Part shown: piece by piece, positions 45,060 to 54,066 of the stretch
How the letters are laid out: every line of letters begins with the position of its first letter
How positions within the stretch are numbered: the first letter of the stretch is position 1
Origin: Actinomycetes bacterium
Lineage (GTDB): Bacteria; Actinomycetota; Actinomycetes; Mycobacteriales; Mycobacteriaceae
Assembly (NCBI GenBank): GCA_023418505.1
Contig: JAEZZR010000005.1
Location: 124,001-188,000 of the forward strand
Direction: 5' to 3'
Length of the DNA stretch: 64,000 bases
Program-made: the position numbers and the translations under genes
The notes under the pieces: generated by a model
The model's input: only the letters and a program-made list of their open reading frames with translations
Told to the model about the DNA's origin: nothing
Database searches by the model: none

Positions 45060-46526
45060 ATGAGCGTGACACCGTACCGCCCTAAGACTGGCCGTGATCA
45101 TGTTGTCATTGTCGGTTCGGGTTTCGGTGGCCTGTTCGCGGCACGTCAACTTAAAGACGCGGATGTGGACGTCACCATCATCGACCGCACGAATCACCAC
45201 CTTTTCCAACCACTGTTGTACCAGGTAGCTACGGGTATTTTGTCTTCGGGTGAGGTTGCTCCTCCTACCCGGCAGATTTTTGATGGCGTGCGCAATATTC
45301 GCACCATCAAGGGCGACGTAGTTGATATTGATACTGAAAATCAGGTGGTTACTTCTCAGCTTGGCGACGAGACAAGCAAGTGGGCTTATGATCATCTGCT
45401 GCTGGCCGCTGGTGCCGGTCAGTCGTACTTCGGCAACGATCACTTTGCCGAGTTCGCTCCAGGTATGAAGACCATCGACGATGCGTTGGAAATCCGCGCC
45501 CGCATCATTGGCGCTTTCGAGCGTGCCGAGGTGGTAGAAGACCCAGCAGAGCGCGATCGCCTGCTCACCTTCGTCATTGTGGGTGCCGGCCCTACCGGCG
45601 TGGAGCTGGCTGGCCAGGTTGCCGAGGTTGCAAACCGCACTTTGGCGTCGTCGTTCCGCTCTTACAATCCGCACGCGGCTCGAGTTGTGCTTCTCGACGG
45701 TGCGCCACAGGTGTTGCCACCATTCGGCAAGCGCCTAGGCCGTAACGCTCAGAAGCAGCTGGAAAAGCTCGGCGTGATTGTCAAGCTCAACGCGATGGTT
45801 ACTGATGTGACCGAAGAGGGCGTGACCTACAAGAATATGAAGGAAGGCACCGAAGAGTTCATTCCTTCGTACTGCAAGATTTGGTCTGCTGGTGTGTCTT
45901 CGTCGCCACTATCGAAGTTGGTGGCAGATCAGCTCGGTGCAGAAACCGACCGCGCGGGTCGCGTGCTAGTTAACGACGATATGACTATCGGCTCTGCTAA
46001 GAACGTCTACGCCGTAGGCGACATGGCAAACCGCGAAAATCTGCCTGGTGTAGCTCAGGTAGCAATCCAGGGTGGTGAGTACGTCGCCGGCAATATCGCA
46101 GCTGAAGCTGATGGCCGCGATATTTCGGAGCGTAAGCCTTTCGAGTACTACGACAAGGGCTCCATGGCTACTATCTCCCGTTTCTCCGCTGTGGTGAAGA
46201 TGGGCAAGTTGGAAGTCACTGGCTTCTTCGGCTGGGTGCTGTGGCTGGCTGTGCACTTGATGTTCTTGGTGGGCTTCCGCAACCGTTTGGTCTCGGTGGT
46301 CAGCTGGGGCTTGAACGTGCTTACCCGCGATCGTTGGCAGCTGGTGGCTACTCGCCAGCAGATGTACGCGCGCAATGCGATTTCGCAGTTGGAAAAGCTC
46401 ACCGATGATTACGAGTTCAGCGATAAGCCCATCGAGGTGCGCGATACTCGTCGTAAGCAGGGCGAAGCGCAGATTACTAATAAGAAAGCTGACGACGAGA
46501 AAAAGTCTGAAGCAAAGAAGTCTTAA
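45060..46526 (+). CDS. ndh: Type II NADH dehydrogenase
   Basis: Non-proton-pumping NADH:menaquinone oxidoreductase of the cytoplasmic membrane face, the main NADH entry point to the respiratory chain in corynebacteria. The 488-aa sequence has two dinucleotide folds: HVVIVGSGFGGLFAARQL (FAD) and FVIVGAGPTGVELAGQVAEVA (NADH), plus VNDDMTIGSAKNVYAVGDMAN and a C-terminal hydrophobic and amphipathic membrane anchor around FFGWVLWLAVHLMFLVGFRNRL. ATG 45060 follows a TAGGAG sequence; a longer reading from 45009 lacks one. The Lys-rich tail is a local feature. Confidence 0.96.
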   Translation: MSVTPYRPKTGRDHVVIVGSGFGGLFAARQLKDADVDVTIIDRTNHHLFQPLLYQVATGILSSGEVAPPTRQIFDGVRNIRTIKGDVVDIDTENQVVTSQLGDETSKWAYDHLLLAAGAGQSYFGNDHFAEFAPGMKTIDDALEIRARIIGAFERAEVVEDPAERDRLLTFVIVGAGPTGVELAGQVAEVANRTLASSFRSYNPHAARVVLLDGAPQVLPPFGKRLGRNAQKQLEKLGVIVKLNAMVTDVTEEGVTYKNMKEGTEEFIPSYCKIWSAGVSSSPLSKLVADQLGAETDRAGRVLVNDDMTIGSAKNVYAVGDMANRENLPGVAQVAIQGGEYVAGNIAAEADGRDISERKPFEYYDKGSMATISRFSAVVKMGKLEVTGFFGWVLWLAVHLMFLVGFRNRLVSVVSWGLNVLTRDRWQLVATRQQMYARNAISQLEKLTDDYEFSDKPIEVRDTRRKQGEAQITNKKADDEKKSEAKKS

Positions 46527-46555
46527 TGCTGTAGCGCTTTAAGCGGGTCTAGCTG

Positions 46556-47044
46556 CTACTCGAATTCGGCCAATACGGCTAGCCGCAAATTAGTGCGGCT
46601 GAGCAGCTTTCCATTAGCTTCGTGGCGGATTTCCCAGACCTGGGAGGTCCGCCCTAAGTGTATTGGCCTAGCTTCCGAGGTAATAACGTCGCCGGGATGA
46701 GCCGGCCGGTAGAAATCGGTGTTGTTATTGGCGCCCACGACTGGGCGCTTGCCTCCTGCTGCTACGAAGCCGGCGGTTGATCCGGCGGATTCTCCCAATG
46801 CAGCGAAGAGACCACCATTGGCTAAACCCCACGGTTGAGTATGGGCTTGGGTGACTTCTACAGTCATGCGCACCCCTTCTGGGCTGACCTGTAGGTAACG
46901 CGCCTGCAAGGTGGCATCTAACCCGCTTAAGCCTTGGCCAATACCAAGGCGGTTGAATTCCACCAGCTCTTCTTCGGTTAAAGCAGCATCGGCTGCCTTG
47001 GCGATTAGCTGTTGGTATTTTGCTACGTCATTTTTGTCAACCAT
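46556..47044 (-). CDS. PaaI-type hotdog-fold thioesterase
   Basis: A 162-aa acyl-CoA thioesterase-like protein. The hotdog signature is PWGLANGGLFAALGESAGSTAGFVAAGGKRPVVGANNNTDFYRPAHPGDVITSEARPIHLGRTSQVWEIRHEANGKLLSRTNLRLAVL, with the AANGGxxxALxESAG central helix that carries the catalytic acidic residue in the PaaI/YdiI clan. Substrate unknown; close family relatives hydrolyse aromatic or menaquinone-pathway acyl-CoA. The N-terminal 40 residues are helical. It converges on ndh, with 29 bp between the stops. Confidence 0.9.
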   Translation of the reverse strand: MVDKNDVAKYQQLIAKAADAALTEEELVEFNRLGIGQGLSGLDATLQARYLQVSPEGVRMTVEVTQAHTQPWGLANGGLFAALGESAGSTAGFVAAGGKRPVVGANNNTDFYRPAHPGDVITSEARPIHLGRTSQVWEIRHEANGKLLSRTNLRLAVLAEFE

Positions 47045-47135
47045 AAAAAGAGGCTAACAGCTTTTGCGTAGGGTCGCCGTAGCTTTTCGCCAGTACCACC
47101 GGTAAAACCACCCCACAACAGGCCAGTGATTGTTC

Positions 47136-47141
47136 TAAACT
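47136..47141 (+). promoter_or_regulatory. Possible -10 box (TAAACT) of gnd
   Basis: TAAACT lies eight bases ahead of ATG 47150; no ribosome-binding sequence is seen in between, so the message may be leaderless. Confidence 0.4.
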
Positions 47142-47149
47142 GGACTGTT

Positions 47150-48598
47150 ATGACTGACTCTTTGGCTCAAATTGGTGTGGTTGGCCTTGCGGTAATGGGC
47201 TCGAATATTGCCCGTAACTTGGCTCGCAATGGCAATACCGTGGCTGTTTTCAACCGCAGCCCACAGAAAACCCGCGACATGATGGATGCATACGGCTCTG
47301 AAGGAAACTTCATTCCTTCCGAGACCATCGAAGATTTCGTCGCATCCCTAGAGCGCCCACGTCGTGCGCTGATCATGGTTCAAGCAGGCCCTGCCACCGA
47401 TGCAGTCATCAATCAGCTGGCAGACGCCATGGATGAAGGCGACATCATCATCGACGGTGGTAACTCGCTGTACACGGACACCATCCGTCGTGAAGCAGAA
47501 ATGAGCGCCCGTAACCTGCACTTCGTTGGTGCTGGTATTTCCGGCGGTGAAGAAGGCGCGCTCAACGGTCCTTCGATTATGCCGGGCGGCCCTGCGGAGT
47601 CTTATAAGTCTTTGGGTCCGTTGTTGGAATCCATTGCTGCCCAAGTGGATGGCACCCCGTGTGTGACACACATCGGCCCTGACGGCGCCGGCCACTTCGT
47701 GAAGATGGTGCACAACGGTATCGAGTATGCCGATATGCAGGTTATCGGCGAGGCATACCAGCTGCTGCGTTACGCTGCCGGCCTGGAGCCAGCCGAAATC
47801 GCCGAGATTTTCCGCACTTGGAATAAGGGCGACCTGGATTCCTACCTAATTGAAATCACTGCAGAGGTGCTCAGCCAGGTGGATGCCGAAACCGGTAAGC
47901 CTTTGGTGGATCTGATTGTGGACTCCGCTGGCCAGAAGGGCACCGGTCGCTGGACGGTGAAGGCTGCTCTTGACTTGGGCATTCCGGTAACCGGCATTGG
48001 CGAAGCCGTATTTGCCCGTGCGCTATCTGGTGCTCGTAGTCAGCGGGAAGCTGCTGCTGGCCAGCTGCCCAGTGGCGCACTGCAAGATTTCGCTGCACTG
48101 GGTATCGATCGCGATGCTTTCGTGGAAGATGTCCGCCGCGCACTGTATGCCTCGAAGCTGGTGGCGTACGCTCAGGGCTTCGATGAGATTCAGGCCGGTT
48201 CCGCTGAATACGATTGGGATGTCGACCCTCGCGATTTGGCTACCATCTGGCGCGGCGGCTGCATCATCCGTGCGAAGTTCTTAAACCGCATTCGCGAAGC
48301 TTACGATGCCAATCCAAAGCTCGAGTCCTTGCTGCTTGATCCGTACTTCAAGGGCGAGCTCACCGAACTGATGGATTCGTGGCGCCGCGTAGTCGTCGCT
48401 GCAACCCAGATGGGTCTGCCGGTGCCGGTATTCGCTTCTTCGCTGTCTTACTACGATTCGCTGCGTGCAGAGCGTCTGCCAGCAGCTTTGATTCAGGGGC
48501 AGCGTGACTTCTTCGGTGCGCACACCTACGAGCGCACTGATAAGCCAGGTCACTTCCACACCCTGTGGTCCGGCGATCGTTCCGAAATCGAGGCTTAG
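47150..48598 (+). CDS. gnd: 6-phosphogluconate dehydrogenase
   Basis: NADP-dependent oxidative decarboxylation of 6-phosphogluconate to ribulose 5-phosphate in the pentose phosphate pathway. The 482-aa sequence is the long form: IGVVGLAVMGSNIARNLARNGNTVAVFNRSPQKT, IIIDGGNSLYTDTIRRE, FVGAGISGGEEGALNGPSIMPGG, HFVKMVHNGIEYADMQ, and QRDFFGAHTYERTDKPGHFHTLWSG at the end. All catalytic residues (Lys and Glu of KMVHNGIEYADMQ) are present. ATG 47150 is chosen since it begins the Rossmann domain. Its stop shares one base with the start of the downstream helicase gene. Confidence 0.97.
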   Translation: MTDSLAQIGVVGLAVMGSNIARNLARNGNTVAVFNRSPQKTRDMMDAYGSEGNFIPSETIEDFVASLERPRRALIMVQAGPATDAVINQLADAMDEGDIIIDGGNSLYTDTIRREAEMSARNLHFVGAGISGGEEGALNGPSIMPGGPAESYKSLGPLLESIAAQVDGTPCVTHIGPDGAGHFVKMVHNGIEYADMQVIGEAYQLLRYAAGLEPAEIAEIFRTWNKGDLDSYLIEITAEVLSQVDAETGKPLVDLIVDSAGQKGTGRWTVKAALDLGIPVTGIGEAVFARALSGARSQREAAAGQLPSGALQDFAALGIDRDAFVEDVRRALYASKLVAYAQGFDEIQAGSAEYDWDVDPRDLATIWRGGCIIRAKFLNRIREAYDANPKLESLLLDPYFKGELTELMDSWRRVVVAATQMGLPVPVFASSLSYYDSLRAERLPAALIQGQRDFFGAHTYERTDKPGHFHTLWSGDRSEIEA

Positions 48599-49947
48599 TG
48601 GCTAAAGCAGCTACGGGATCAGCTGAATCGTATTCTGATTCAGCTGATCATTCGTTTGCGGATCTGGGTGTTTCGGAAGCCCTGCAGCGCACGCTCCAGG
48701 GGTTGCGCTTAACGTCGCCGATGCCGATTCAGCAGGCAACGATTCCCGATATGCTTGCCGACGCTGATGTGCTGGCGCAAGCCCCTACCGGATCCGGCAA
48801 AACTGTTGCCTTTGGTGTGCCCTTGGTGCAGCAGTTGGCAGGCGCGGCGTCGAAGCCAGGTACACCGCGTGCACTGGTGATTGCCCCTACCCGTGAGCTC
48901 GCAGAGCAGATCGCTGAAGTATTAGCCGATCTGAGTGTGGCAGCGGGACTGCGTGTGAAAGCGCTGATCGGCGGCGAGAATCTGCAGGTACAACGCCGCC
49001 TAATGGCAGCTCCGATCGATATCGCTGTGGTCACCCCCGGCCGTGCCCACGAGCTACGCAAACTGCGCTTGTTATCGCTGGATCAGGTGGAATATGTCGT
49101 AGTCGATGAGGCCGATCAGCTAGTACAGCTGGGCTTCTTCCCAGAGACCATCGGGCTGGTACGCAGTTGTGGTCACGCGCGTCGGTGGCTGTTTTCTGCC
49201 ACACTAACCGACGAAGTCACTCAACTGATGGAAAAGCGCCAGCCAGTACGGCATCAGGTGGAGGCCTCCCCAGTTCAGCTGTCTGCGATGCGCCATGTTG
49301 CGCTGCGTGTGCCGGACAACGAGCAAGCAGATCGCGTACTCGAATGGATTGCCTCCCGGAAAAACCAGCTGGTGATCTTTGCCAATACCAAAGTGCGTGC
49401 AGCCGCGATTTTCGAACAACTGTCCGCGTTCGATATTTCGGTAGAGGTGCTGCATGGCGATCGAGGTCAGACTGCTCGTCGTCAAGCCCTATCCGATTTC
49501 GCCCGTGGTAAGGCGCACGTTTTAGTTGCTACCGACGTCGCCGCGCGCGGGATTGACATCGATCAGTTGGATTTGGTGGTGCACGCGGATCCGCCGTTGG
49601 ATGGCGCTACATATGTGCATCGCTCCGGGCGGACCGCGCGGGCTGGGCGTACGGGAACGGTCGTGACGTTGGTGCGGGATCGTCAGGTAGATGCCGTGGC
49701 GCAGATGTGGGACTCGATTGAGCTTGACGACGTGGAATTCCACCCAGTTGGCACGACCGGATCTCTCCGGGATACCTTAAGTGAGCTCACGGGGGCTCGG
49801 CCGCCGCGGAAGCGTCGTGCTGTAACGAATGATCGAACTAGTGGGACTAGCGGAGCTCGCGGAGCCAGCCGAACCGCCCGCAGCAAACCCAAGTCCCGCC
49901 CCCACCGTCCGAAACCTAAGCGAGCGAAGCGAAAGAAGAACCGATGA
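48598..49947 (+). CDS. DEAD-box RNA helicase
   Basis: A 449-aa ATP-dependent RNA helicase with the full motif set: Q motif (FADLGVSEALQRTLQGLRLTSPMPIQQATIPDML), Walker A APTGSGKT, PTRELAEQ, VDEADQL, SAT, HGDRGQTARRQALSDF, ATDVAARGIDI and HRSGRTARAG. The C-terminal 60 residues are rich in Arg, Ser and Lys and probably contact RNA. I chose GTG 48598, which overlaps the gnd stop by one base (TAGTG). The following gene starts inside its stop (ATGA), so it sits in a coupled run. RNA target unknown. Confidence 0.93.
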   Translation: MAKAATGSAESYSDSADHSFADLGVSEALQRTLQGLRLTSPMPIQQATIPDMLADADVLAQAPTGSGKTVAFGVPLVQQLAGAASKPGTPRALVIAPTRELAEQIAEVLADLSVAAGLRVKALIGGENLQVQRRLMAAPIDIAVVTPGRAHELRKLRLLSLDQVEYVVVDEADQLVQLGFFPETIGLVRSCGHARRWLFSATLTDEVTQLMEKRQPVRHQVEASPVQLSAMRHVALRVPDNEQADRVLEWIASRKNQLVIFANTKVRAAAIFEQLSAFDISVEVLHGDRGQTARRQALSDFARGKAHVLVATDVAARGIDIDQLDLVVHADPPLDGATYVHRSGRTARAGRTGTVVTLVRDRQVDAVAQMWDSIELDDVEFHPVGTTGSLRDTLSELTGARPPRKRRAVTNDRTSGTSGARGASRTARSKPKSRPHRPKPKRAKRKKNR

Positions 49948-50876
49948 TTCTCACCCGCAGCGAATGGTTGCCAGAATATCAGCGTCACCAGCGGCGGGTG
50001 GAAGAACAAACACAGGCTCATTTGGAGCGTCGCGCTGCTGGTAAACGCCACCCGGTGTGGGATTTCATGTTCACCTACTACCCAACCACGCCCGGGCAGT
50101 TAAGCCATTGGTCGCCAGGATGCAACACCACCTTGCTGGATGTGCGTGATGATGAACTCACGCATTTGAAGTTTTTCACGCGGACGAAGGATGCCGCCGG
50201 CGATGCTGATAGCGCTGTGCTGAGCAAGAGCGCTACCCTTGCCTTCAACGCTGCCGCCTATAACGAAAAGCGCGGTAAGTCGCGTGATTTCATTTCCGCC
50301 TTGCTACGCAAAACTCAGGCCAACCCGACTCAGTTTAATTGCTTTGGCCTGCATGAATGGGCGATGGTCTATCGCGAGACTCCCCGGCACCCCGAGCCAC
50401 TGCGCCTAGGTGCCGCCGGAACCAACCAGGTCGTCGAAGACCATTCCATCAAATGCACCCACTACGATGCGTATCGCTTCTTTACCAAGGCGGCAAGGCC
50501 CTTGAATGCGAATACTCCGTCGCGAGCTACCCAACCCGAATTCGAGCAACCTGGCTGCCTGCACGCGAATATGGATTTGTACAAGTGGGCATCGAAGTTC
50601 GGCGAGATCATTCCCGGCGAGCTTTGGCTGGATTGCTTTGAATTAGCTTGCGACGTACGCCAACTGGACATGGAAGCCTCACCCTACGATTTAGCGGAAT
50701 GGGGATTCCGCCCAGTGGCGATCGAAACGAAGGCGGGCAAGGCCGAATACGTCGCGCGCCAACGCGCTCTAGCTGTCCGTGCCGCAGAGTTGCGCGTGCG
50801 CCTGTTGGAATTTGCGGATAGTTCTACCGCTGGCGCACCCACTGCGAACCCGGATAAATCCTCTCCGACTAGCTAA
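49944..50876 (+). CDS. Conserved protein, annotated in relatives as 3-methyladenine DNA glycosylase
   Basis: A 310-aa soluble protein. It contains KRHPVWDFMFTYYPTTPGQLSHWSPGC, then FISALLRKTQANPTQFNCFGLHEWAMVYRETPRHPEPLRLGAAGTNQVVEDHSIKCTHYDAYRFFTKAARPLNA and PGCLHANMDLYKWASKFGEIIPGELWLDCFELACDVRQLDMEASPYDL. I recognise this from actinobacterial genomes, where it often bears a DNA-glycosylase label, but I see no HhH-GPD or AlkA motif, so that label is not supported by anything visible here. Many conserved His, Trp and Cys residues suggest an enzyme. Start overlaps the helicase stop (ATGA). Confidence 0.7.
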   Translation: MILTRSEWLPEYQRHQRRVEEQTQAHLERRAAGKRHPVWDFMFTYYPTTPGQLSHWSPGCNTTLLDVRDDELTHLKFFTRTKDAAGDADSAVLSKSATLAFNAAAYNEKRGKSRDFISALLRKTQANPTQFNCFGLHEWAMVYRETPRHPEPLRLGAAGTNQVVEDHSIKCTHYDAYRFFTKAARPLNANTPSRATQPEFEQPGCLHANMDLYKWASKFGEIIPGELWLDCFELACDVRQLDMEASPYDLAEWGFRPVAIETKAGKAEYVARQRALAVRAAELRVRLLEFADSSTAGAPTANPDKSSPTS

Positions 50877-50930
50877 CACAATTTTTCAGTTGTCCCCCGT
50901 TACACTGGATGCATTACAAGGAGGTCAGCT

Positions 50931-52610
50931 ATGGGACGCCATTCCTCAGGCGAGAACAATTACCGAGTATCGGGTTCATTCTTATTTGCGGTGCTCGCGT
51001 TGATTCTGGTTGTGGGGTTATTTGTCGCATGGCTGGTGGCTCGCGATTCTTCGGATCGTGGGATGTTGGGCTTCGGCAAAGAATGCACTGAGGGCGATAT
51101 GACCCTGGTGGTCGCCGCCGATCCGGCCATGGCCGCGCCTGTGCAGCAGCTGGTGGATCAGTACGCGGATTCCAACCCCATCGTGCAGGATTATTGCGTG
51201 CGCCCGCAGTTGATGAAGATGGGTTCGCACCAGGTAGTTGAGCTAATCCATTCCCACGCGAACCTGGCTGCCAATCCGGATGGTGGTATACCTGTCGCGG
51301 ATATTCCTGGCGTGTGGGTACCTGCCGACGTCAATTTCCTCGAGGGCATCGCCGGCGACAACATGCCTCAGCCCGCCCAGGTGGAATCATGGATTGAACC
51401 TCAGCCAGTAGGCGTGGCTGTAGCTGCTGATCGTGCTGAGGAACTCGGCGGCCTGGATTGGCTCCAGCTGGCTGGGTTCAACATTGTCGCGCCGGGCGAT
51501 ACCGATGCATTTGTCTCTACCGTGGCTACCCAGGCGATGGCCGGCGATTATCCTTTGCTCCCTGAGCTGGAACACCGCAATGCTTTAACGGCTGCTCAGT
51601 CCGCGCAGGCGTTGATTGCGCAGTTGCCTACCTCGTCGCCAGCTGTGGAGGGAGTTCCGGCAACCTCGTCGATGGTAGCTAACGACGAAAATGTCACGCT
51701 AGTAACTCCGGATAACACTCCGGTTTTGCAGGGGCCGGTTGTGGCGTTTAGCTCCGGGGATTTGGTGCTAGAGCTCAAAGCGCGAGCAGCCGCTGATTTC
51801 GCCGAGTTCGCTAAAGAGTCACAGCTAACCACCGAAACAGGTGAGGCTGCTACCTTCGTTAACTCCCCGGAGTTCGTGGAAGGCGATATTTGGCTCAGCC
51901 ACCAGCGGGTAACCGCTGCCGAGGCAGGCGATCCTGCTGCAGGAGGCTTCGCCGATCCCAATGCACCTAGTGGCCTAGATGGCGAAGCCACTGCTGCCGG
52001 TGTCCTGCCTGGGCAATCCTTAGTGGTACTGGATTCTTCTACGGTGATGCCGCTAGATGTGGCGCGTGATGGATTGCGTCCGGCGCTTGAGGAAGCTATT
52101 CATAGCGGGCTTGGTGATAACCCCCGTCGAGTAGCTTTGTGGAGCTACTCTGATGCCCCTGCTTTGGATGCTTCTCCAGTACGGCCGGCAGTCTATTTTG
52201 ATCCGGCGCTAGGTGATGGATTGGCAGCTACCCAGGAGGCATTAAATAATGTGCAGCCTGGTGGTGATCCGTGGCTGTGGCGGGCTTTGCGCGATAGTTA
52301 CGCCTATGCCACCGAGCATTTTGCCGACGGCACCCCGAACCGCATGGTCGTAGTGACCAGCGGTGCAGATGTCACACCAGATGATCCGAATCTTCAGGTA
52401 GACGCGTTGCTGGCTGCTTTTAATCCAGAGCGTCCGGTTCATATCGACATTGTGGTGGTTGGCGGCAACGAAACTACGGATCTGAATGACCAGCCACTGC
52501 GCCGTCTTGCCGAAGCCACCGGCGGATCCTATGTGCGCTTAGATCCCGCAGATACCGTAGCAGTCAATGATTCGCTGGCTGCAGCACTTGGTGTCGCGCG
52601 GACGCGATGA
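50931..52610 (+). CDS. Membrane-anchored protein with substrate-binding-like and VWA-like domains
   Basis: A 559-aa protein. One N-terminal hydrophobic helix (FLFAVLALILVVGLFVAWLVA, residues 17-37) anchors it with the rest outside. Residues about 55-310 resemble a periplasmic binding-protein fold (MTLVVAADPAMAAPVQQLVDQY, DIPGVWVPADVNFL). Residues about 350-555 look like a von Willebrand A domain: SLVVLDSSTVMPL at the metal-site loop, RVALWSYSD, RMVVVTSGAD and VHIDIVVVGGNE. The metal-site motif D-S-S-T-V is not the full DxSxS. AAGGAGGT precedes the ATG. Converges on merR. Ligand and role unknown. Confidence 0.75.
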   Translation: MGRHSSGENNYRVSGSFLFAVLALILVVGLFVAWLVARDSSDRGMLGFGKECTEGDMTLVVAADPAMAAPVQQLVDQYADSNPIVQDYCVRPQLMKMGSHQVVELIHSHANLAANPDGGIPVADIPGVWVPADVNFLEGIAGDNMPQPAQVESWIEPQPVGVAVAADRAEELGGLDWLQLAGFNIVAPGDTDAFVSTVATQAMAGDYPLLPELEHRNALTAAQSAQALIAQLPTSSPAVEGVPATSSMVANDENVTLVTPDNTPVLQGPVVAFSSGDLVLELKARAAADFAEFAKESQLTTETGEAATFVNSPEFVEGDIWLSHQRVTAAEAGDPAAGGFADPNAPSGLDGEATAAGVLPGQSLVVLDSSTVMPLDVARDGLRPALEEAIHSGLGDNPRRVALWSYSDAPALDASPVRPAVYFDPALGDGLAATQEALNNVQPGGDPWLWRALRDSYAYATEHFADGTPNRMVVVTSGADVTPDDPNLQVDALLAAFNPERPVHIDIVVVGGNETTDLNDQPLRRLAEATGGSYVRLDPADTVAVNDSLAAALGVARTR

Positions 52611-52622
52611 AGCTAGTGATTA

Positions 52623-53183
52623 TTAGCTAATACGGCGGCGACGGCGTGCTGCGAGTTCGTCTTCCGGTGCGTTGTTGGTGGCGTCGACACGCTCTGCTGG
52701 GAATGCTGCAATGTCGCCGGCAAGCTCTTTCATAATTCCAGGGACAGCGATGCCGAATACGCCTTGGCCACCATTAAGCAAGTCGATGACTTCCTCATTG
52801 GAACGGCACTGGTAAACGGTATGGCCATCCGAGACCAAAGTGATGTTGGCCAGATCGTCCACACCGAAGTCATGCAACTTATCCACGGCGAGACGGATGT
52901 TCTGCAGCGAGATACCCGTATCAAGCAGGCCACGCACAATCTTGAGCACCAGGATATCTCGGAACGAATAGAGACGCTGAGTACCAGAACCTTGGGCATT
53001 TTTAATGGATGGTTCTACCAGCTTGGTGCGAGCCCAGTAATCCAACTGGCGGTAAGTAATGCCGGCTACTTGGCATGCGATAGGAACACGGTAGCCCACT
53101 TCTTCATCGGGGCCGATTTGGAACAGCACTCCTTGGCCAGCCGGTTCGATGGCGTGGTCGTCCATGTTCTGCAAATCGCTCAT
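52623..53183 (-). CDS. MerR-family regulator
   Basis: A 186-aa transcription factor. The winged helix-turn-helix is VGYRVPIACQVAGITYRQLDYWARTKLVEPSIKNAQGSGTQRLYSFRDILVLKIVRGLLDTGISLQNIRLAVDKL, followed by an effector-like part LANITLVSDGHTVYQCRSNEEVIDLLNGGQGVFGIAVPGIMKEL. Equivalent in position and sequence type to mycobacterial Rv1830, near the nuclease and ftsR genes. No metal-binding cysteine cluster is present, so it is not a classical metal sensor. Its own promoter contains an inverted repeat, so autoregulation is likely. The end is Arg-rich. Confidence 0.9.
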   Translation of the reverse strand: MSDLQNMDDHAIEPAGQGVLFQIGPDEEVGYRVPIACQVAGITYRQLDYWARTKLVEPSIKNAQGSGTQRLYSFRDILVLKIVRGLLDTGISLQNIRLAVDKLHDFGVDDLANITLVSDGHTVYQCRSNEEVIDLLNGGQGVFGIAVPGIMKELAGDIAAFPAERVDATNNAPEDELAARRRRRIS

Positions 53184-53270
53184 GAATTATCTCCTGGTAG
53201 TTCCCTGCGTGTTATTTATCTTTCGCCAAGGTTATGCCTGTGTCAACAGAAAACAGCTCGACACGCCAGA

Positions 53271-53327
53271 AACCTCAACCTGAACTATAGGTTTAGGGTT
53301 AATGGGGGTAATTTCCGGGGGTAATTT
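53271..53327 (-). promoter_or_regulatory. merR promoter with inverted and direct repeats
   Basis: On the minus strand a TATAGT -10 box (53284-53289) overlaps an inverted repeat AACCT-gaactat-AGGTT (53277-53293). Upstream of it GGGGGTAATTT occurs twice on the plus strand (53304-53314 and 53317-53327), a 13-bp tandem duplication covering the -35 region. Confidence 0.5.
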
Positions 53328-53467
53328 GGGTATAAAAATCCGCCACACCTGATACAGATGTGACGGGAGAAGACTGTCGTTAACGAAGTGGCGGGCTGGC
53401 GATATAGGGGCTCAGAACCCACGTCTGTCTACACAGCTGGGTTTCAGCGGCTTTTGGCTTTCCCTTA

Positions 53468-54064
53468 TTACTTGTCTTCGCGGCCGTCTTGGTGGCCGTC
53501 TTCGCGGTCGGTGTCGCCGCCTTCGAAACCCTTGGTTAGTTCGGCATCATCGAGCGAATCCAGGAAGGAAGCGAAGTCTTGGACGTCGGCTTCCACAGCG
53601 GAGTCGTCGGCAAGCTCCGAAGCATCTGCAAAACGCTCCTTGGCAATGCCACACCGACGCACCACTTCGCGATTGACGTACAGTGGCAGGCGCGCCTCCG
53701 CGATGATCGGAAGCGCATCGCTGAACCGGATGTCTACCTGTGCCCCGCTGTCCAGCACTAACTCAGCGTTGAACACACCTTCGTATTGAGATTCGATAAC
53801 CACACAGACGATCTTCACATCGGCAGCGTGCGCCAAATCCAGCAACGCCTGAGACGCATCGGGGCGCTTCGGCGCTGCCATCGTTGCCTGCTGTGCAAGG
53901 CGAAAAGCGTTATCAGGGGTAATCCAGATCGGGATTAGCTGCTGGTCTGCTTCTACGTAAACCGCGGAAAGGCCTTCTGGATCGTGCTCTTGTATCGAAT
54001 CGATTTCGGCGCGCACGTAATCGGGCGCATCCTCGTAAGGATTGTTCGCATATGGCTGAGCCAC
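53468..54064 (-). CDS. Bifunctional nuclease (DUF151) family protein
   Basis: A 198-aa cytosolic protein of the BFN/DUF151 family (mycobacterial Rv1829 type). Core: GLSAVYVEADQQLIPIWITPDNAFRLAQQA, LAHAADVKIVCVVIESQYEGVFNAELVLDSGAQVDIRFSDALPIIAEARLPLYVNREVVRRCGI. Plant and archaeal relatives have RNase/DNase activity, which is not proven in actinobacteria. An acidic tail follows. It starts with GTG two bases after the ftsR stop. Gene order odhI-ftsR-DUF151-merR is conserved. Confidence 0.92.
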   Translation of the reverse strand: MAQPYANNPYEDAPDYVRAEIDSIQEHDPEGLSAVYVEADQQLIPIWITPDNAFRLAQQATMAAPKRPDASQALLDLAHAADVKIVCVVIESQYEGVFNAELVLDSGAQVDIRFSDALPIIAEARLPLYVNREVVRRCGIAKERFADASELADDSAVEADVQDFASFLDSLDDAELTKGFEGGDTDREDGHQDGREDK

Positions 54065-54066
54065 GA

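Noticed and set aside
49944..50876. 3-methyladenine DNA glycosylase function
   Set aside because: The label is common in databases for this family, yet no glycosylase fold or HhH motif can be seen, so only a conserved-protein call is kept.
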